Below, in pieces: positions 16,319 through 25,566 of a stretch of DNA of 64,000 nt. The DNA lies in the NCBI RefSeq assembly GCF_900112035.1, contig NZ_FOKC01000009.1:119482-183481 (forward strand), in the 5' to 3' direction. Made by a program: the position numbers and the translations under genes. The notes under the pieces were generated by a model. That model saw nothing but the letters and a program-made list of their open reading frames with translations, was not told the origin of the DNA and ran no database searches. Position 1 is the stretch's first letter; each line of letters begins with the position of its first letter. This DNA is from Nocardioides alpinus. GTDB lineage: Bacteria > Actinomycetota > Actinomycetes > Propionibacteriales > Nocardioidaceae.

Positions 16319-19300
16319 TTAGACGATCGCCCGTCTTTGTCGATCGATGCTGAGGTCACCGCCGTTCTGCGTGTGGCGCGTGTTGTCAGCGATTGCCCGC
16401 GCTCGCCGGATTGCCTGCCGTGCTCGGGCCGCATCGAATTTTTGCGCCGTGTGCCGGACCTCTCCGAGAGCGCTTCGACCGTCAACCCGGTAGCGATCGC
16501 GATAGGCGGCGACAGTCCTGACTTCGTTGAGCCAGCTGCTGCGGGCTGCATCGCTCCTGGGCGGCGCCCCAAGGCGCTTGAGCCAGGGCGCGTCCGCCTC
16601 GACCGCGTTGAAGGCCAATGCGGCGGCCCGCGACTCCATCAGCGTGTGTCGCTCGGTGAGGGCGGTCATCATCTCCGAGCTGATCGGCCCCACGGCCATA
16701 GGCACCAGCCCGACGATGTGTCTGGGCTCGGCGCGGCACTTCCCATCCTTGGGCGGCGATGTCTTCCGGAGTCGACTGATCAGCACGGCCCCCACGTCGT
16801 CAGCATCTTCAAACGATCGCCGGCCGACGAGCACCGGCAATAGCCGGTCGACGTCATGACGGTTCGCCTCAGCACGTCGCAGCTCGGCAGTGAGCGGACC
16901 GAACGAGTCGGACCCCAGAACTGAGTCGACCTGCTCGTCGGTCAACCCGCAATTTCTCACCAGTCCGACCCATCGGTCCCGCTGTGCAACAGCAGCGATG
17001 GTCTCGTATTCCGCCGCGAGCTGCGCGATGGATGACCACTTCTCCTGCTCCTCAACGATCATCTGGTGGGCGGACAGTTCCGCGCCGGAGTGCTTGAGCA
17101 CGCCGTACAACACGGTGCGTGCGTTCACCTCGTCGGACTCTGGCGGGGCGTGAACCTCATCGGGCTTGTCGAGTGCGACGTAGGCGATGTTCGCCTCTCT
17201 CCCCCGTGTCATGGAGACGTAGAGATTCTCGCGAGTGGTTGCGCATGAGACGACGACGTGCGAAGTCTCGACGGTGAGCCCCTGGGCGCGGTGAGCCGTC
17301 ACGGCGTACCCAAGGTCGACGTGCTCTGCGACGTAAGCTGCTGGCAGCGTCACGCTTTCCCCCTTCGCGTCGAGCCGCTGGACAGTCATCGAGCCGTCCT
17401 TGTTCACATTGGTGACGCGCCAGCGGTCGCCGTTGCGGACCCATCCGCCACGCATCGTTGACAGACGACGGTCGTTGCTGCGGGTGATGACGAGATCACC
17501 CGTCGACGCACGCGTGCCCTCTGCGAGATTCACCTCGATGCTTCCCGCTGGATCGCCCCCGGCGATGCGGTCGGCGCGGGCTCGTGTGTTGAGGTACTTC
17601 ACCGTCTCGGTCGCCTCTGCCACGAGGATCGCGGCGCGACCGGACCGCACGTCGTCGCTCCAGGCGAGGTAGGCGGCATCCATCATCTCGTCAGTGGTGC
17701 CCTCACGGACCCGGTCGTGCCGGACGTACGTGCCGATGACCTCGGTGCGGCCGAAACGCAGGTCGAGCGACGCGGTCTTCTCCCACTCGTTGGTGAAGCG
17801 GTGGACCTCGGTGAGCTCGGGAGTGTCGGGACGGGCGGCGGCCAGGATGGTGAACGCCCCTCCGGCCTCGACGGACTGGAGCTGCGCCCAATCCCCCACC
17901 AGCAGTACCTTCGCGCCGGCTTCGGCTGCGAGGGTGGCGAGCCGGTCGAGAGCCAAGGTGCCGGCCAGTGTGGCTTCGTCGATGATCACGAGTTGTCCGT
18001 GCCGGAATTGCGCCCGTCCGCGTTCGTACTCATGGAGCCACTTAGCGGTGTTCTCGCACCCGATGCCGAGGTCTTCCGCGAGCACGTGAGCGGCGACAGC
18101 GCTCGGGGCGAGGCCGACGACGCTGCCCCTCCCGTGCTCCTCCGTCCATGCTGTCTTCAGAGCGTGCATGGCGGTGGTCTTGCCCGCACCAGCCGGGCCG
18201 ACGAGAAGGTCGATCTGCCGCCCGGACGCGGCAATCCGCGCGAGCGTCTCGACCTGCTCAGCACTCAACCGGCGTTGCCTGCGTCCCACGCGCTCGAGGA
18301 CATCCAGGCTGACTGACGGACCGGTGAGGTCGGTCGATCGAGCCAGCAACCGGTCCTCAGCCGCGAGCAACTCCTCGGACGTAAAGACCACCGAGTGCCG
18401 CGGTCGGAACACGGTGGAGTCGTCCTCTCGACGGAAGACCTCGGGGCTGATGGCCAACTCTGGCGGGGTCAGGGACTGCGACTCCCCTTTCGCAGCATCG
18501 ACGACCATCCCAATGACTGCTTCGCGGTCCTCGACACTGGCAAAGCGCCATCCCATCGTCTGCCGAGACGCCTCGGCCCAGAGGTTCCAGTGCCGCCACG
18601 TGGAACGCTTCTCGCTGACCGCCCCGACTACCGAGATCCCCACCTCAGCGACGACGTTCAGCGGTATGTCGTCGGCCTGGAGAGTTGGGCTGGCGACCGG
18701 ACCAGCCGTGACCCTGCGTGCCCATTCAGCTGCGCTGGCACCAAGAATCGGGTGCGCCCGTTCCCTCCATTCCGTGGTGAGGTCGAAGAGCGATCGAATG
18801 ACCTTCTCGGGACGCGTGGACAGGGTCGCCCCCGCTCGCAGCTCGATGATTCGCGTCGCGGAGGGGCGGCGCCCGCGCCGGGCGACATATTCGTCGATGA
18901 GTCGGTCGGTCTCTTCATCGACCATCCGTGAGCGACTGGAGAACTCCCGGATGAGCGATTCTGGGACGGGCTCCAGCTCCCAGGCAGCGTTGTGGTTCTT
19001 GCCTCTGTCGCGCTGCTCCCACTCGATCCCGAAGGTGCGGGTCATGCGGTCAGCGAGCACCGCGTTGTAGTGCGCCGACAGCGCCACCACCGCCGCATGA
19101 AGCGGCCGTCCGTCCAGGCTGCGCCACCGCCCGTCCTCTGCGGTTCTAACCTTGTTGGAGATGACGACGTGGGTGTGGAGCTGCGGGTCACCAAGACGTG
19201 AGTCCCAATGGTCGTACGCCGTCGCGACAATCCCGACGATGTCGGCCTGCGCCACGGCACCGTCACCGGCCGCGACGCCTCTTCGAGTCGTGGCGACCTC

Positions 19301-19849
19301 ACGCTCGAGAAACGCGACTACCTCGTAGAGCGCCTGGTGGTGAGCTTCGAGGATGAGCGCCTGGGTTCCCTCGTCCGCGACACCCCAGAGCGCAGAGACC
19401 GACTTGGGCACGCTGAAGGTGAAGTCGTAGCCCGCGACGGCACGTCGCGTGCCGGCCGCGACCTCCTCGTGCGCGATCGTGGCCGTGGCCTCGCGTCGCT
19501 GCTCCTCGCTGAGGTCAAGAGGGAGATTGGCTACCCGGGTCGCCACCCGAGCCTTCGCCGCGTCGTACTCCGGGAAAGCTCGACCGAGCGATTCGCCAGT
19601 CACGGGATCCCGACCTGAGCCGAGCAGCAACGCGAGCTGCTGGGGCGTCACCTCGTCCCCTCGTTTGATCTCGCCACCACCGAGTGCATGGAGTCCCGAG
19701 CCGAGCCAGCGGCCGGGTGGCGTGCCCTCCTCGGTGTAGTACCTCGTGAGCGGGGTAAACCCGCCCATGTCGCGATCCCGACGGACCACGCTCTTGAGCA
19801 GGTAGTCGTATCCCCTGCCCGCCGACATCACCCGCATCGAGACGGTCAC
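16319..19849 (-). CDS. traA: MobF relaxase-helicase TraA
   Basis: A 1,176-residue conjugative relaxase fused to an SF1 helicase. It nicks oriT, stays bound to the 5' end and unwinds the transferred strand. Relaxase part: tyrosine pair LTRYYTEEG (residues 37-38) as in actinobacterial TraA proteins, and the metal triad motif DPQLHTHVVISN (H225, H227). Helicase part: Walker A GPAGAGKTT (551-559) and Walker B LVIIDEAT (620-627), later YAVTAHRAQGLT. GTG at 19849 is chosen because GGGAGG lies nine bases upstream; the longer reading adds non-conserved residues. It is transcribed away from the rest of the transfer genes. Confidence 0.95.
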   Translation of the reverse strand: MTVSMRVMSAGRGYDYLLKSVVRRDRDMGGFTPLTRYYTEEGTPPGRWLGSGLHALGGGEIKRGDEVTPQQLALLLGSGRDPVTGESLGRAFPEYDAAKARVATRVANLPLDLSEEQRREATATIAHEEVAAGTRRAVAGYDFTFSVPKSVSALWGVADEGTQALILEAHHQALYEVVAFLEREVATTRRGVAAGDGAVAQADIVGIVATAYDHWDSRLGDPQLHTHVVISNKVRTAEDGRWRSLDGRPLHAAVVALSAHYNAVLADRMTRTFGIEWEQRDRGKNHNAAWELEPVPESLIREFSSRSRMVDEETDRLIDEYVARRGRRPSATRIIELRAGATLSTRPEKVIRSLFDLTTEWRERAHPILGASAAEWARRVTAGPVASPTLQADDIPLNVVAEVGISVVGAVSEKRSTWRHWNLWAEASRQTMGWRFASVEDREAVIGMVVDAAKGESQSLTPPELAISPEVFRREDDSTVFRPRHSVVFTSEELLAAEDRLLARSTDLTGPSVSLDVLERVGRRQRRLSAEQVETLARIAASGRQIDLLVGPAGAGKTTAMHALKTAWTEEHGRGSVVGLAPSAVAAHVLAEDLGIGCENTAKWLHEYERGRAQFRHGQLVIIDEATLAGTLALDRLATLAAEAGAKVLLVGDWAQLQSVEAGGAFTILAAARPDTPELTEVHRFTNEWEKTASLDLRFGRTEVIGTYVRHDRVREGTTDEMMDAAYLAWSDDVRSGRAAILVAEATETVKYLNTRARADRIAGGDPAGSIEVNLAEGTRASTGDLVITRSNDRRLSTMRGGWVRNGDRWRVTNVNKDGSMTVQRLDAKGESVTLPAAYVAEHVDLGYAVTAHRAQGLTVETSHVVVSCATTRENLYVSMTRGREANIAYVALDKPDEVHAPPESDEVNARTVLYGVLKHSGAELSAHQMIVEEQEKWSSIAQLAAEYETIAAVAQRDRWVGLVRNCGLTDEQVDSVLGSDSFGPLTAELRRAEANRHDVDRLLPVLVGRRSFEDADDVGAVLISRLRKTSPPKDGKCRAEPRHIVGLVPMAVGPISSEMMTALTERHTLMESRAAALAFNAVEADAPWLKRLGAPPRSDAARSSWLNEVRTVAAYRDRYRVDGRSALGEVRHTAQKFDAARARQAIRRARAIADNTRHTQNGGDLSIDRQRRAIV

Positions 19850-20202
19850 CGGTGCACACCTCCCTGGCATGCAGGTGCCGAAGTTGTTCCACAGGTCGGC
19901 CAAACGCCCGGTTGTCCACAGGCCGCAGGCCCACAGAGCCCCCCTCGTTCTGCAAACGGTGTATGTCGAGAAGGACGACGAGCTCGAGGAGGACGGGCGA
20001 GCGACGGCGGATCGACCACCGCACCTGGAGGACAGCGAGCAGATCAGGTCAGAAGCGAGGAGGGAAAATCATGGGAGACAGTTGCGTGGGACGAGTAGTC
20101 AGTGCGTCAATTGGTCCTGACGGAGTTCAATCCGGAAGTCACAAAGTTCTCCGCCAGTTCCTTCTCGGGGCGCCCTCGAGAGGGGAAGTCAGGAACTCGG
20201 CG
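19850..20202. other. Intergenic region between traA and the pilus module; DnaA-box-like and CCACAGG repeats
   Basis: This 353-base divergent spacer has an exact actinobacterial DnaA-box sequence TTGTCCACA at 19912-19920 and a near copy, TTGTTCCACAGG, 28 bases upstream; CCACAGG occurs in both. Divergence from the relaxase gene makes it a candidate for oriT or origin functions, not provable by eye. A strong ribosome binding site AGGAGGG precedes an ATG at 20071 that is in frame with the lipoprotein gene. Confidence 0.45.
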
Positions 20203-20829
20203 ATGACAATCTCACGGGGAGCCCGCGCACTCGCGGCTGCAGCACTCCTGCTGGCCGCGATGACTGCATGCGCCGGCGACCGCAACAGCAACAGCCCCGG
20301 CGCGCCGACCAGTCCCGCCTCGAGCACGCCGGACTCAACCGGGTCGACGACCCCGCCGCCTACGGAGACCGAACTTGCCTCCCGGGCCGCGTCCGAGATT
20401 CTCCGCAGGTACTACGGGGTCCGCAACGACCTGCGGCAGGACCCGAAACTGCCTTTGACGCGTCTGGGCACGGTGGCAGTCAGCGGCGAGCTCACTGCAC
20501 AACGTCTTCTCGTGAAGAAGGAGCGAGAGGCCGGGCACCGTCAGGTGGGTGACACCAAGGTCGCCCAGTTCAAGGTCCAGTCGGTCAACCTCGACAACTC
20601 CGACCCGGCGTCCGGGAAGGTCCCCACCGTCCAGATCGATGTCTGCGCCGACGTGAGTGACGTGGACTTCATCGACTCCGGCGGCGACTCGATCATCAGT
20701 TCTGACCGTCCCGACAGCGGATGGATTCGATTCCTCGTGTCGAACTACGAATGGGACGCTGATCCCGATGGCGGATGGCGGGTTGCTTCCAGCCAGGACC
20801 TCGAGCGCGAGCCATGCGACGTGTCGTAG
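20203..20829 (+). CDS. Lipoprotein of unknown function
   Basis: A 208-residue predicted lipoprotein: signal sequence SRGARALAAAALLLAAM with lipobox MTAC (C23), a Pro/Ser/Thr linker, then a soluble domain with an alternating beta pattern (VAQFKVQSVNLDN ... GWIRFLVSNYEW) resembling small NTF2-like or accessory domains. First gene of the pilus operon, overlapping the next by 16 bases. An alternative start at 20071 has a much stronger ribosome binding site and would add 44 residues, hiding the signal peptide; I prefer 20203 because of the lipobox. Confidence 0.75.
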   Translation: MTISRGARALAAAALLLAAMTACAGDRNSNSPGAPTSPASSTPDSTGSTTPPPTETELASRAASEILRRYYGVRNDLRQDPKLPLTRLGTVAVSGELTAQRLLVKKEREAGHRQVGDTKVAQFKVQSVNLDNSDPASGKVPTVQIDVCADVSDVDFIDSGGDSIISSDRPDSGWIRFLVSNYEWDADPDGGWRVASSQDLEREPCDVS

Positions 20830-21770
20830 GAACCACGTTGGTGATGTTGCTCGCGCTTGCGGGCTTGCTGCTCGTTGCCGAACCGGCGTACGCCGACCAG
20901 GTCTGCCAGGTCACTGATCTGGAGACAGGTGTGTGCGTCGTCTGGGTCGAGGTGCCTGGCACTCCAGGCACCCCCGGCGAAGAAGGTGATGACGTTCCGG
21001 AGCAGACGGGCGGCGGCGAGGGCTGCGTCTGGGATGGCACGGCTCTCGGCATCACGCAGCCCCCGCCAGGGCCGGTGCCATGTTCGACGGATGCTGGCTA
21101 TTGGTCCAACGGCTTGAACTGCTACATCCAGCTGGCGACGCCGGTGCCACCAGCTGGCGACCCCGCGTGGCAGGGACACGAACCAGGCGACGGCGCCGTC
21201 TATCACTGCTACCAACCGCAGACCGGGATCTTGGTCTACCTCTGGTCGCAGGATCCGCCGCCCGACTCGGGCACCACGGCGACACCCGGAGAGGTCGCCC
21301 GGATTGCGATTGAGGACATGGAGCTCAAGGCGATCAACATCGGACTGGCCCCCGAACCTGGTCCGGGCAGTGTCGGCCTGGTCGGGATGCCGGTCTGGAT
21401 GTGGGCGGCCAGTCCGGACGACCACACGTTCGGGCCGATCACGGCGAGCGCCTCGGCCGGCGGGATCACGATCACAGCCACGGCGAGGGTTCACAAGGTC
21501 ACGTGGGACATGGGGGACGGCACCCAGGTGGTGTGTCGCAACGCGGGAACTCCATACAGGGCGGAGTACGGCAAGCAGGAGTCGCCCAGCTGCGGCCATG
21601 TCTACGTGACGTCGAGCTCACGAGAGCAGGACGGCAAGTTCTCCGTCACTGCGAGTTCGGACTGGGTCGTGGAGTGGACAGGGGCTGGGCAGTCGGGAGT
21701 GATCCGGCTGAACGGACTGAGGCGATCGGTCGCGATCGCGGTCGGGGAAGCGCAGGTGCTCGTGCAGTAG
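20814..21770 (+). CDS. Secreted protein with PKD-like C-terminal domain
   Basis: A 318-residue exported protein: signal peptide RRVVGTTLVMLLALAGLLLVAEPAYA, a Pro/Gly/Glu-rich stretch (PGTPGTPGEEG), several Cys, then a domain with VTWDMGDGTQVVC and a second Cys in SPSCGHVY, typical of PKD-like beta sandwiches. Similar genes head Tad-like modules on actinobacterial elements and are often mis-called ATP/GTP-binding protein. Probably a surface adhesin or pilus-associated protein. ATG at 20814 inside the lipoprotein end gives an intact signal peptide. Confidence 0.72.
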   Translation: MRRVVGTTLVMLLALAGLLLVAEPAYADQVCQVTDLETGVCVVWVEVPGTPGTPGEEGDDVPEQTGGGEGCVWDGTALGITQPPPGPVPCSTDAGYWSNGLNCYIQLATPVPPAGDPAWQGHEPGDGAVYHCYQPQTGILVYLWSQDPPPDSGTTATPGEVARIAIEDMELKAINIGLAPEPGPGSVGLVGMPVWMWAASPDDHTFGPITASASAGGITITATARVHKVTWDMGDGTQVVCRNAGTPYRAEYGKQESPSCGHVYVTSSSREQDGKFSVTASSDWVVEWTGAGQSGVIRLNGLRRSVAIAVGEAQVLVQ

Positions 21771-21799
21771 CGAGCGCCGCGACGGGAGAGGTATCGAAC

Positions 21800-22474
21800 A
21801 TGACCAGCACCATCACGAGGGACGGTAGGAGCGTCGCCCACGGGTCGACACCGCCCTCCCTTCCGCTCGTACCGCCTCCCAAACTCCGTCGCAGGCCAGC
21901 CTTGGTGGCGGGTGCTGTCGCCGCGATCTGTCTCGGGGCACTGCTCGCCGCTTGGGCGTGGACGTCGACCACGAACACGCAGGAGGTTCTGGTCGCGCGG
22001 TCCACCATCGAGCGCGGCTCACTGATCACGGAAGACGACCTCGCGCGGGTCCGGATCAGCGCTGATCCAGCCCTCTCCCCCGTGGCTGCCTCCGCGTTCG
22101 ACGACCTGGTCGGGAAGCGGGCAGCGCTCGACATCGCTGAAGGTGGGCTGATCACGGCTGGGGCCACCACGACGGAAGCGGTTCCTAGGGACGGGGCATC
22201 GATCATCGGGGTGGCTCTCTCCGCAGCCCAGTCGCCGGGAATGGCGCTCCAGGCCGGAGACCGTGTACGGCTCGTGGTCACCCCACCGCCCGGTGGTGAG
22301 CAGTCGTCAGGACCCCCAGCGTTCAACAATGCCGAGGTCGTGGAGGTCAACTACGACTCCGAGAGCGGCGTCTTGGTCGTCGACGTACTGGTCCCGCATG
22401 CCGACGCCACGGTGCTCGCCGCCCGTGCCGCGACCGGCAACGTCGCGCTCATCCTTGATTCGCGGGAGAGGTGA
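21800..22474 (+). CDS. SAF-domain protein (CpaB-like pilus assembly)
   Basis: A 224-residue protein with one membrane helix (about 36-57) and a SAF domain directly after it (EVLVARSTIERGSLITEDDLARVRI), the fold of CpaB/RcpC and FlgA. RDGASIIGVALSAAQSPGMALQAGDRVRLVV matches the second half of CpaB-type proteins. It probably acts at the outer face in pilus assembly. ATG at 21800 follows GGGAGAGG. It is followed four bases later by the CpaE-like gene. Confidence 0.78.
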   Translation: MTSTITRDGRSVAHGSTPPSLPLVPPPKLRRRPALVAGAVAAICLGALLAAWAWTSTTNTQEVLVARSTIERGSLITEDDLARVRISADPALSPVAASAFDDLVGKRAALDIAEGGLITAGATTTEAVPRDGASIIGVALSAAQSPGMALQAGDRVRLVVTPPPGGEQSSGPPAFNNAEVVEVNYDSESGVLVVDVLVPHADATVLAARAATGNVALILDSRER

Positions 22475-22478
22475 GGTC

Positions 22479-23240
22479 GTGGCCGTCATCGCGCTCACTT
22501 CGGCGTCCGGGTCGCCGGGTGTCACCACGACCGCAGTGGGCCTGACGCTTCTATGGCCGCGACCTGTGTTGCTGGTTGAGGCCGATCCGACGGGAGGCTC
22601 GGGTCTCCTGTCCGGCTTCTTCCGCGGCGCACGGGAGTACGACTTCGGGCTGATCGAGCTCGCCTTGTCGTCGTACGACATCACCGACGCGCTACCGGGG
22701 GTGGTCCAGCGGTTCGAAGGCTCTGCGGCGGGGTTCATCGCTGGCACCCGGTCTCACGCTCAGTCCGCGGGCCTGCGCGACCTGTGGCAGCCACTGGCGG
22801 GAGCGTTGGCCGATCTCGACGCGACTGGACAGGACGTGATCGTCGACGCCGGACGTCTCGGTCTGGTCGGGGCGCCCGAACCGCTGCTTGCGAACGCAGA
22901 CGTGTCTCTCCTTGTCACCCGGACCACGCTCCCCGCCCTGGCTGCGGCGCGATCGTGGTCCGAGACGGTGAGGAAGGCCGCCTCATGGCGTGATGCATGC
23001 GTCCTGCTCGTGGGTGAGGGCCAGCCCTACTCCCGCAGGGAGGTGGCGTCCGTGCTGGGGCTGCCGGTGGTGTGCGCTGTCGCCGATGACAGGGACGCCG
23101 CAGCTGTCTACCACCGTGGAACGTCTCCCCCGCGGCGCTTCGAAACCGGTCCGCTTGTACGGAGTCTGCGGGCGGCAATCGAGGCGATCCGGGCACGCAT
23201 TGCTAGCGAGCGCATCGAGCTGGCGGAGGCCACTCGATGA
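22479..23240 (+). CDS. CpaE/TadZ-like MinD-superfamily protein, atypical P-loop
   Basis: A 253-residue protein related to the ParA/MinD fold that places Tad pili at the pole. The N-terminus SASGSPGVTTTAVGL stands where a deviant Walker A (KGGxGKTT) is expected but lacks both lysines; VLLVEADPTGG follows as the second strand. Nucleotide hydrolysis is therefore doubtful; TadZ proteins with degenerate P-loops are known. GTG start at 22479 has GGGAGAGG upstream. Its stop overlaps the TadA ATG (ATGA). Confidence 0.78.
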   Translation: MAVIALTSASGSPGVTTTAVGLTLLWPRPVLLVEADPTGGSGLLSGFFRGAREYDFGLIELALSSYDITDALPGVVQRFEGSAAGFIAGTRSHAQSAGLRDLWQPLAGALADLDATGQDVIVDAGRLGLVGAPEPLLANADVSLLVTRTTLPALAAARSWSETVRKAASWRDACVLLVGEGQPYSRREVASVLGLPVVCAVADDRDAAAVYHRGTSPPRRFETGPLVRSLRAAIEAIRARIASERIELAEATR

Positions 23241-24712
23241 CCAGCCGGGCTGAGATCGACATCCCCGTCGACGCGGCCGACGTCGCCAAGCTGCCGCTGT
23301 TCGCGCAACCCATCCCGCCGCTCGAAGGCCCCGTGGTTGGACGTGAGCCGGCAGGCGATAGCCCCCAGGATCCGTCAGAACCGAACCTCGACTGGGGTTT
23401 GGTGGCTGCACTGCGTGCTCAAGCCTCCGAGCAGCTGAGCCAGTCGATCGCTGCCGATCGCGCTCGCCTTGGTCCGGCATCGCAGCAGGAGCTCGGCCGC
23501 TCGATCGTGCTGGAGCTGATCGACGGCGCACTGGCCGACGAGGTCAACGCCGGTGGCATGGCCTGGACGATCGCCCATCAGGACGCCATGGCACGTGCGG
23601 TCTTCGACGCCCTGTTCCGGCTCGGTCGTCTCCAGCCGCTCGTGGACGACGACCGGGTGGAGAACATCATCATCACCGGGCACGACCGAGTCATGCTCGA
23701 GCTCATCGATGGTTCCGTCACCCGAGGAACGGCCGTCGCGGACTCCGACGAGGAGCTCATCGACTTCCTGGTCTTCCTCGCCTCCCGTAGCGAGGTCAAT
23801 GCCCGCGGTTTCTCCGCGGCCCAGCCGAAGCTGCACCTGCGCCTCGACGGCGGTGCGAGGCTGGCCGCGGCGGCGTGGGTGACGCCTCGACCGTCGGTAG
23901 TGATCCGCCGCCACCGCCTGATGAGCATCACTCTCGATGAGCTCGTCGATCGAGACATGCTGTCGCCGGTCGCGGCCTCCTTCCTTCGCGCCGCCGTACG
24001 GGCTCGCAAGAGCATCGTCGTGTCCGGCAGTCAGGGAGCCGGCAAGACCACGTTGGTGCGCGCCTTGTGTGCCGAGATCGACTCGCTCGAGGCCATCGGA
24101 ACGTTCGAGACCGAGTACGAGCTGCACCTCCACGAGCTCGATCGCCACGAGATCGTCCACGCCTGGGAGGCCCGACCAGGCTCAGGCGAGCGGGGCCTCG
24201 ACGGCAGGCAGGCCGGGGAGTTCACCCTCGACGAGGCCCTGGTCGACTCGTTCCGCTTCAACCTGTCGCGCCAGATCGTCGGCGAGGTCCGAGGCAGGGA
24301 GATCTGGGCGATGATCAAGGCGATGGAGTCCGGGACTGGCTCCATCTCCACCACCCACGCCTCGGACGCGGTGGCAGCTGTCCGCAAGCTGGTCACCTGC
24401 GCGATGGAGGCCGGGCCCCACGTCACCCACGGCTTGGCGACCAGCAAGCTCGCCGCCACGATCGACCTGATCGTGCACCTCGACCTCCGCACGACGACCT
24501 CCGACGGGGTCTCACATCGGCACCGGCAGGTCGCCGAGATCATCGCCATCGAACCGGGTGAACGCGACACCGGCTACGCCACCACGCACGTCTTCACCCC
24601 CGATCGCAGCGGTAGGGCCGCGCCGGCGGTGTTGCCCGACGCCTACCGGAGTCTTGTCGCTGAAGGCTTCGATCTCTCCGGCTTCCTCACCCAGCAGGAC
24701 GCGCGGTCATGA
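23237..24712 (+). CDS. TadA/CpaF-family secretion ATPase
   Basis: A 491-residue hexameric ATPase that powers assembly of Flp/Tad pili. N-terminal helical part, then VENIIITGHDRVMLELIDG (CpaF N-terminal domain), Walker A SGSQGAGKTTLVRAL, an Asp-box-like segment, and TGSISTTHASDAVAAVRKL containing the His box. It sits on the cytoplasmic side next to TadB/TadC. Coupled by four-base overlaps to both neighbours. Confidence 0.92.
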   Translation: MTSRAEIDIPVDAADVAKLPLFAQPIPPLEGPVVGREPAGDSPQDPSEPNLDWGLVAALRAQASEQLSQSIAADRARLGPASQQELGRSIVLELIDGALADEVNAGGMAWTIAHQDAMARAVFDALFRLGRLQPLVDDDRVENIIITGHDRVMLELIDGSVTRGTAVADSDEELIDFLVFLASRSEVNARGFSAAQPKLHLRLDGGARLAAAAWVTPRPSVVIRRHRLMSITLDELVDRDMLSPVAASFLRAAVRARKSIVVSGSQGAGKTTLVRALCAEIDSLEAIGTFETEYELHLHELDRHEIVHAWEARPGSGERGLDGRQAGEFTLDEALVDSFRFNLSRQIVGEVRGREIWAMIKAMESGTGSISTTHASDAVAAVRKLVTCAMEAGPHVTHGLATSKLAATIDLIVHLDLRTTTSDGVSHRHRQVAEIIAIEPGERDTGYATTHVFTPDRSGRAAPAVLPDAYRSLVAEGFDLSGFLTQQDARS

Positions 24713-25566
24713 TCGTCCTCGTCCCTGCACTCAGTGGCGCGCTGATCGTGGCCGGGATCCTTGGACTCGCCGCCGGACTACGACGCGTGGAGATCCCCGC
24801 AACCAAGCCGTCGACGGCGCGCTGGGTACGGCTCGGTGGCATGTCCCGGCGAACGCGGACCCTTCTGGCGGCGGGTGTGGTGTCCGGGCTGGTGGCATTC
24901 CTAGTCACCGGGTGGGCCCTCGCCCTCGTCGCCCTCCCCGTCGCTGTCGTCGGACTGCCGACTCTGCTCTCCTCGCCGCCCGCAGCTGCTCGCATCCGCC
25001 GGCTGGAGGCGATGGAGGAATGGACCCGCGCCTTGTCCGGCGTACTGACGGTCGGCGTCGGTCTCGAGCAGGCCCTCGTGGCCACGTTGCGCTCGACCCC
25101 GGACGCGATCGCTCCCGAGGTCACTCGACTGGTGGCTCGCCTCCGTGCCCGCTGGGTCACCGAGGACGCCATCCGTGCCTTCGCCGACGAGCTCGACGAC
25201 GCCACTGGCGACCTCGTCGCAGCCAATCTGATCCTCGGTGCTCGCCGACGCGGCGCAGGGCTGGCAGCGGTGCTGGAAGGACTGGCCGAGTCGGTCGCAG
25301 CCGACGTCCGGGCCCGCCGCCAGGTCGAGGCCGACCGGGCCAAGCCCCGCTCGACGGCACGGTGGGTCACCATCATCAGCGTCGGGGTCCTCGTGATCCT
25401 GGCGGTCTCTGGGACGTACGTCGAGCCATATCGCAGCCCGTTCGGTCAGATCATCCTCGCGGTCCTCCTCTCGGCCTATGTCGCCACACTCGTGTGGATG
25501 CGGCAGATGGCGATCGGTCGTCCACTCCCCCGCTTCCTTGACCACCAGCCGGGAGCGAACCGATGA
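24709..25566 (+). CDS. TadB-like inner-membrane platform protein (T2SSF domain)
   Basis: A 285-residue membrane protein: two N-terminal helices (about 4-22 and 46-78), a cytoplasmic T2SS-F domain (EEWTRALSGVLTVGVGLEQAL ... GLAAVLEGLAESVAADVRARRQVEADRAK) and two C-terminal helices. It forms the platform with TadC onto which the ATPase acts. ATG overlaps the TadA stop; its end overlaps TadC. Confidence 0.88.
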   Translation: MIVLVPALSGALIVAGILGLAAGLRRVEIPATKPSTARWVRLGGMSRRTRTLLAAGVVSGLVAFLVTGWALALVALPVAVVGLPTLLSSPPAAARIRRLEAMEEWTRALSGVLTVGVGLEQALVATLRSTPDAIAPEVTRLVARLRARWVTEDAIRAFADELDDATGDLVAANLILGARRRGAGLAAVLEGLAESVAADVRARRQVEADRAKPRSTARWVTIISVGVLVILAVSGTYVEPYRSPFGQIILAVLLSAYVATLVWMRQMAIGRPLPRFLDHQPGANR

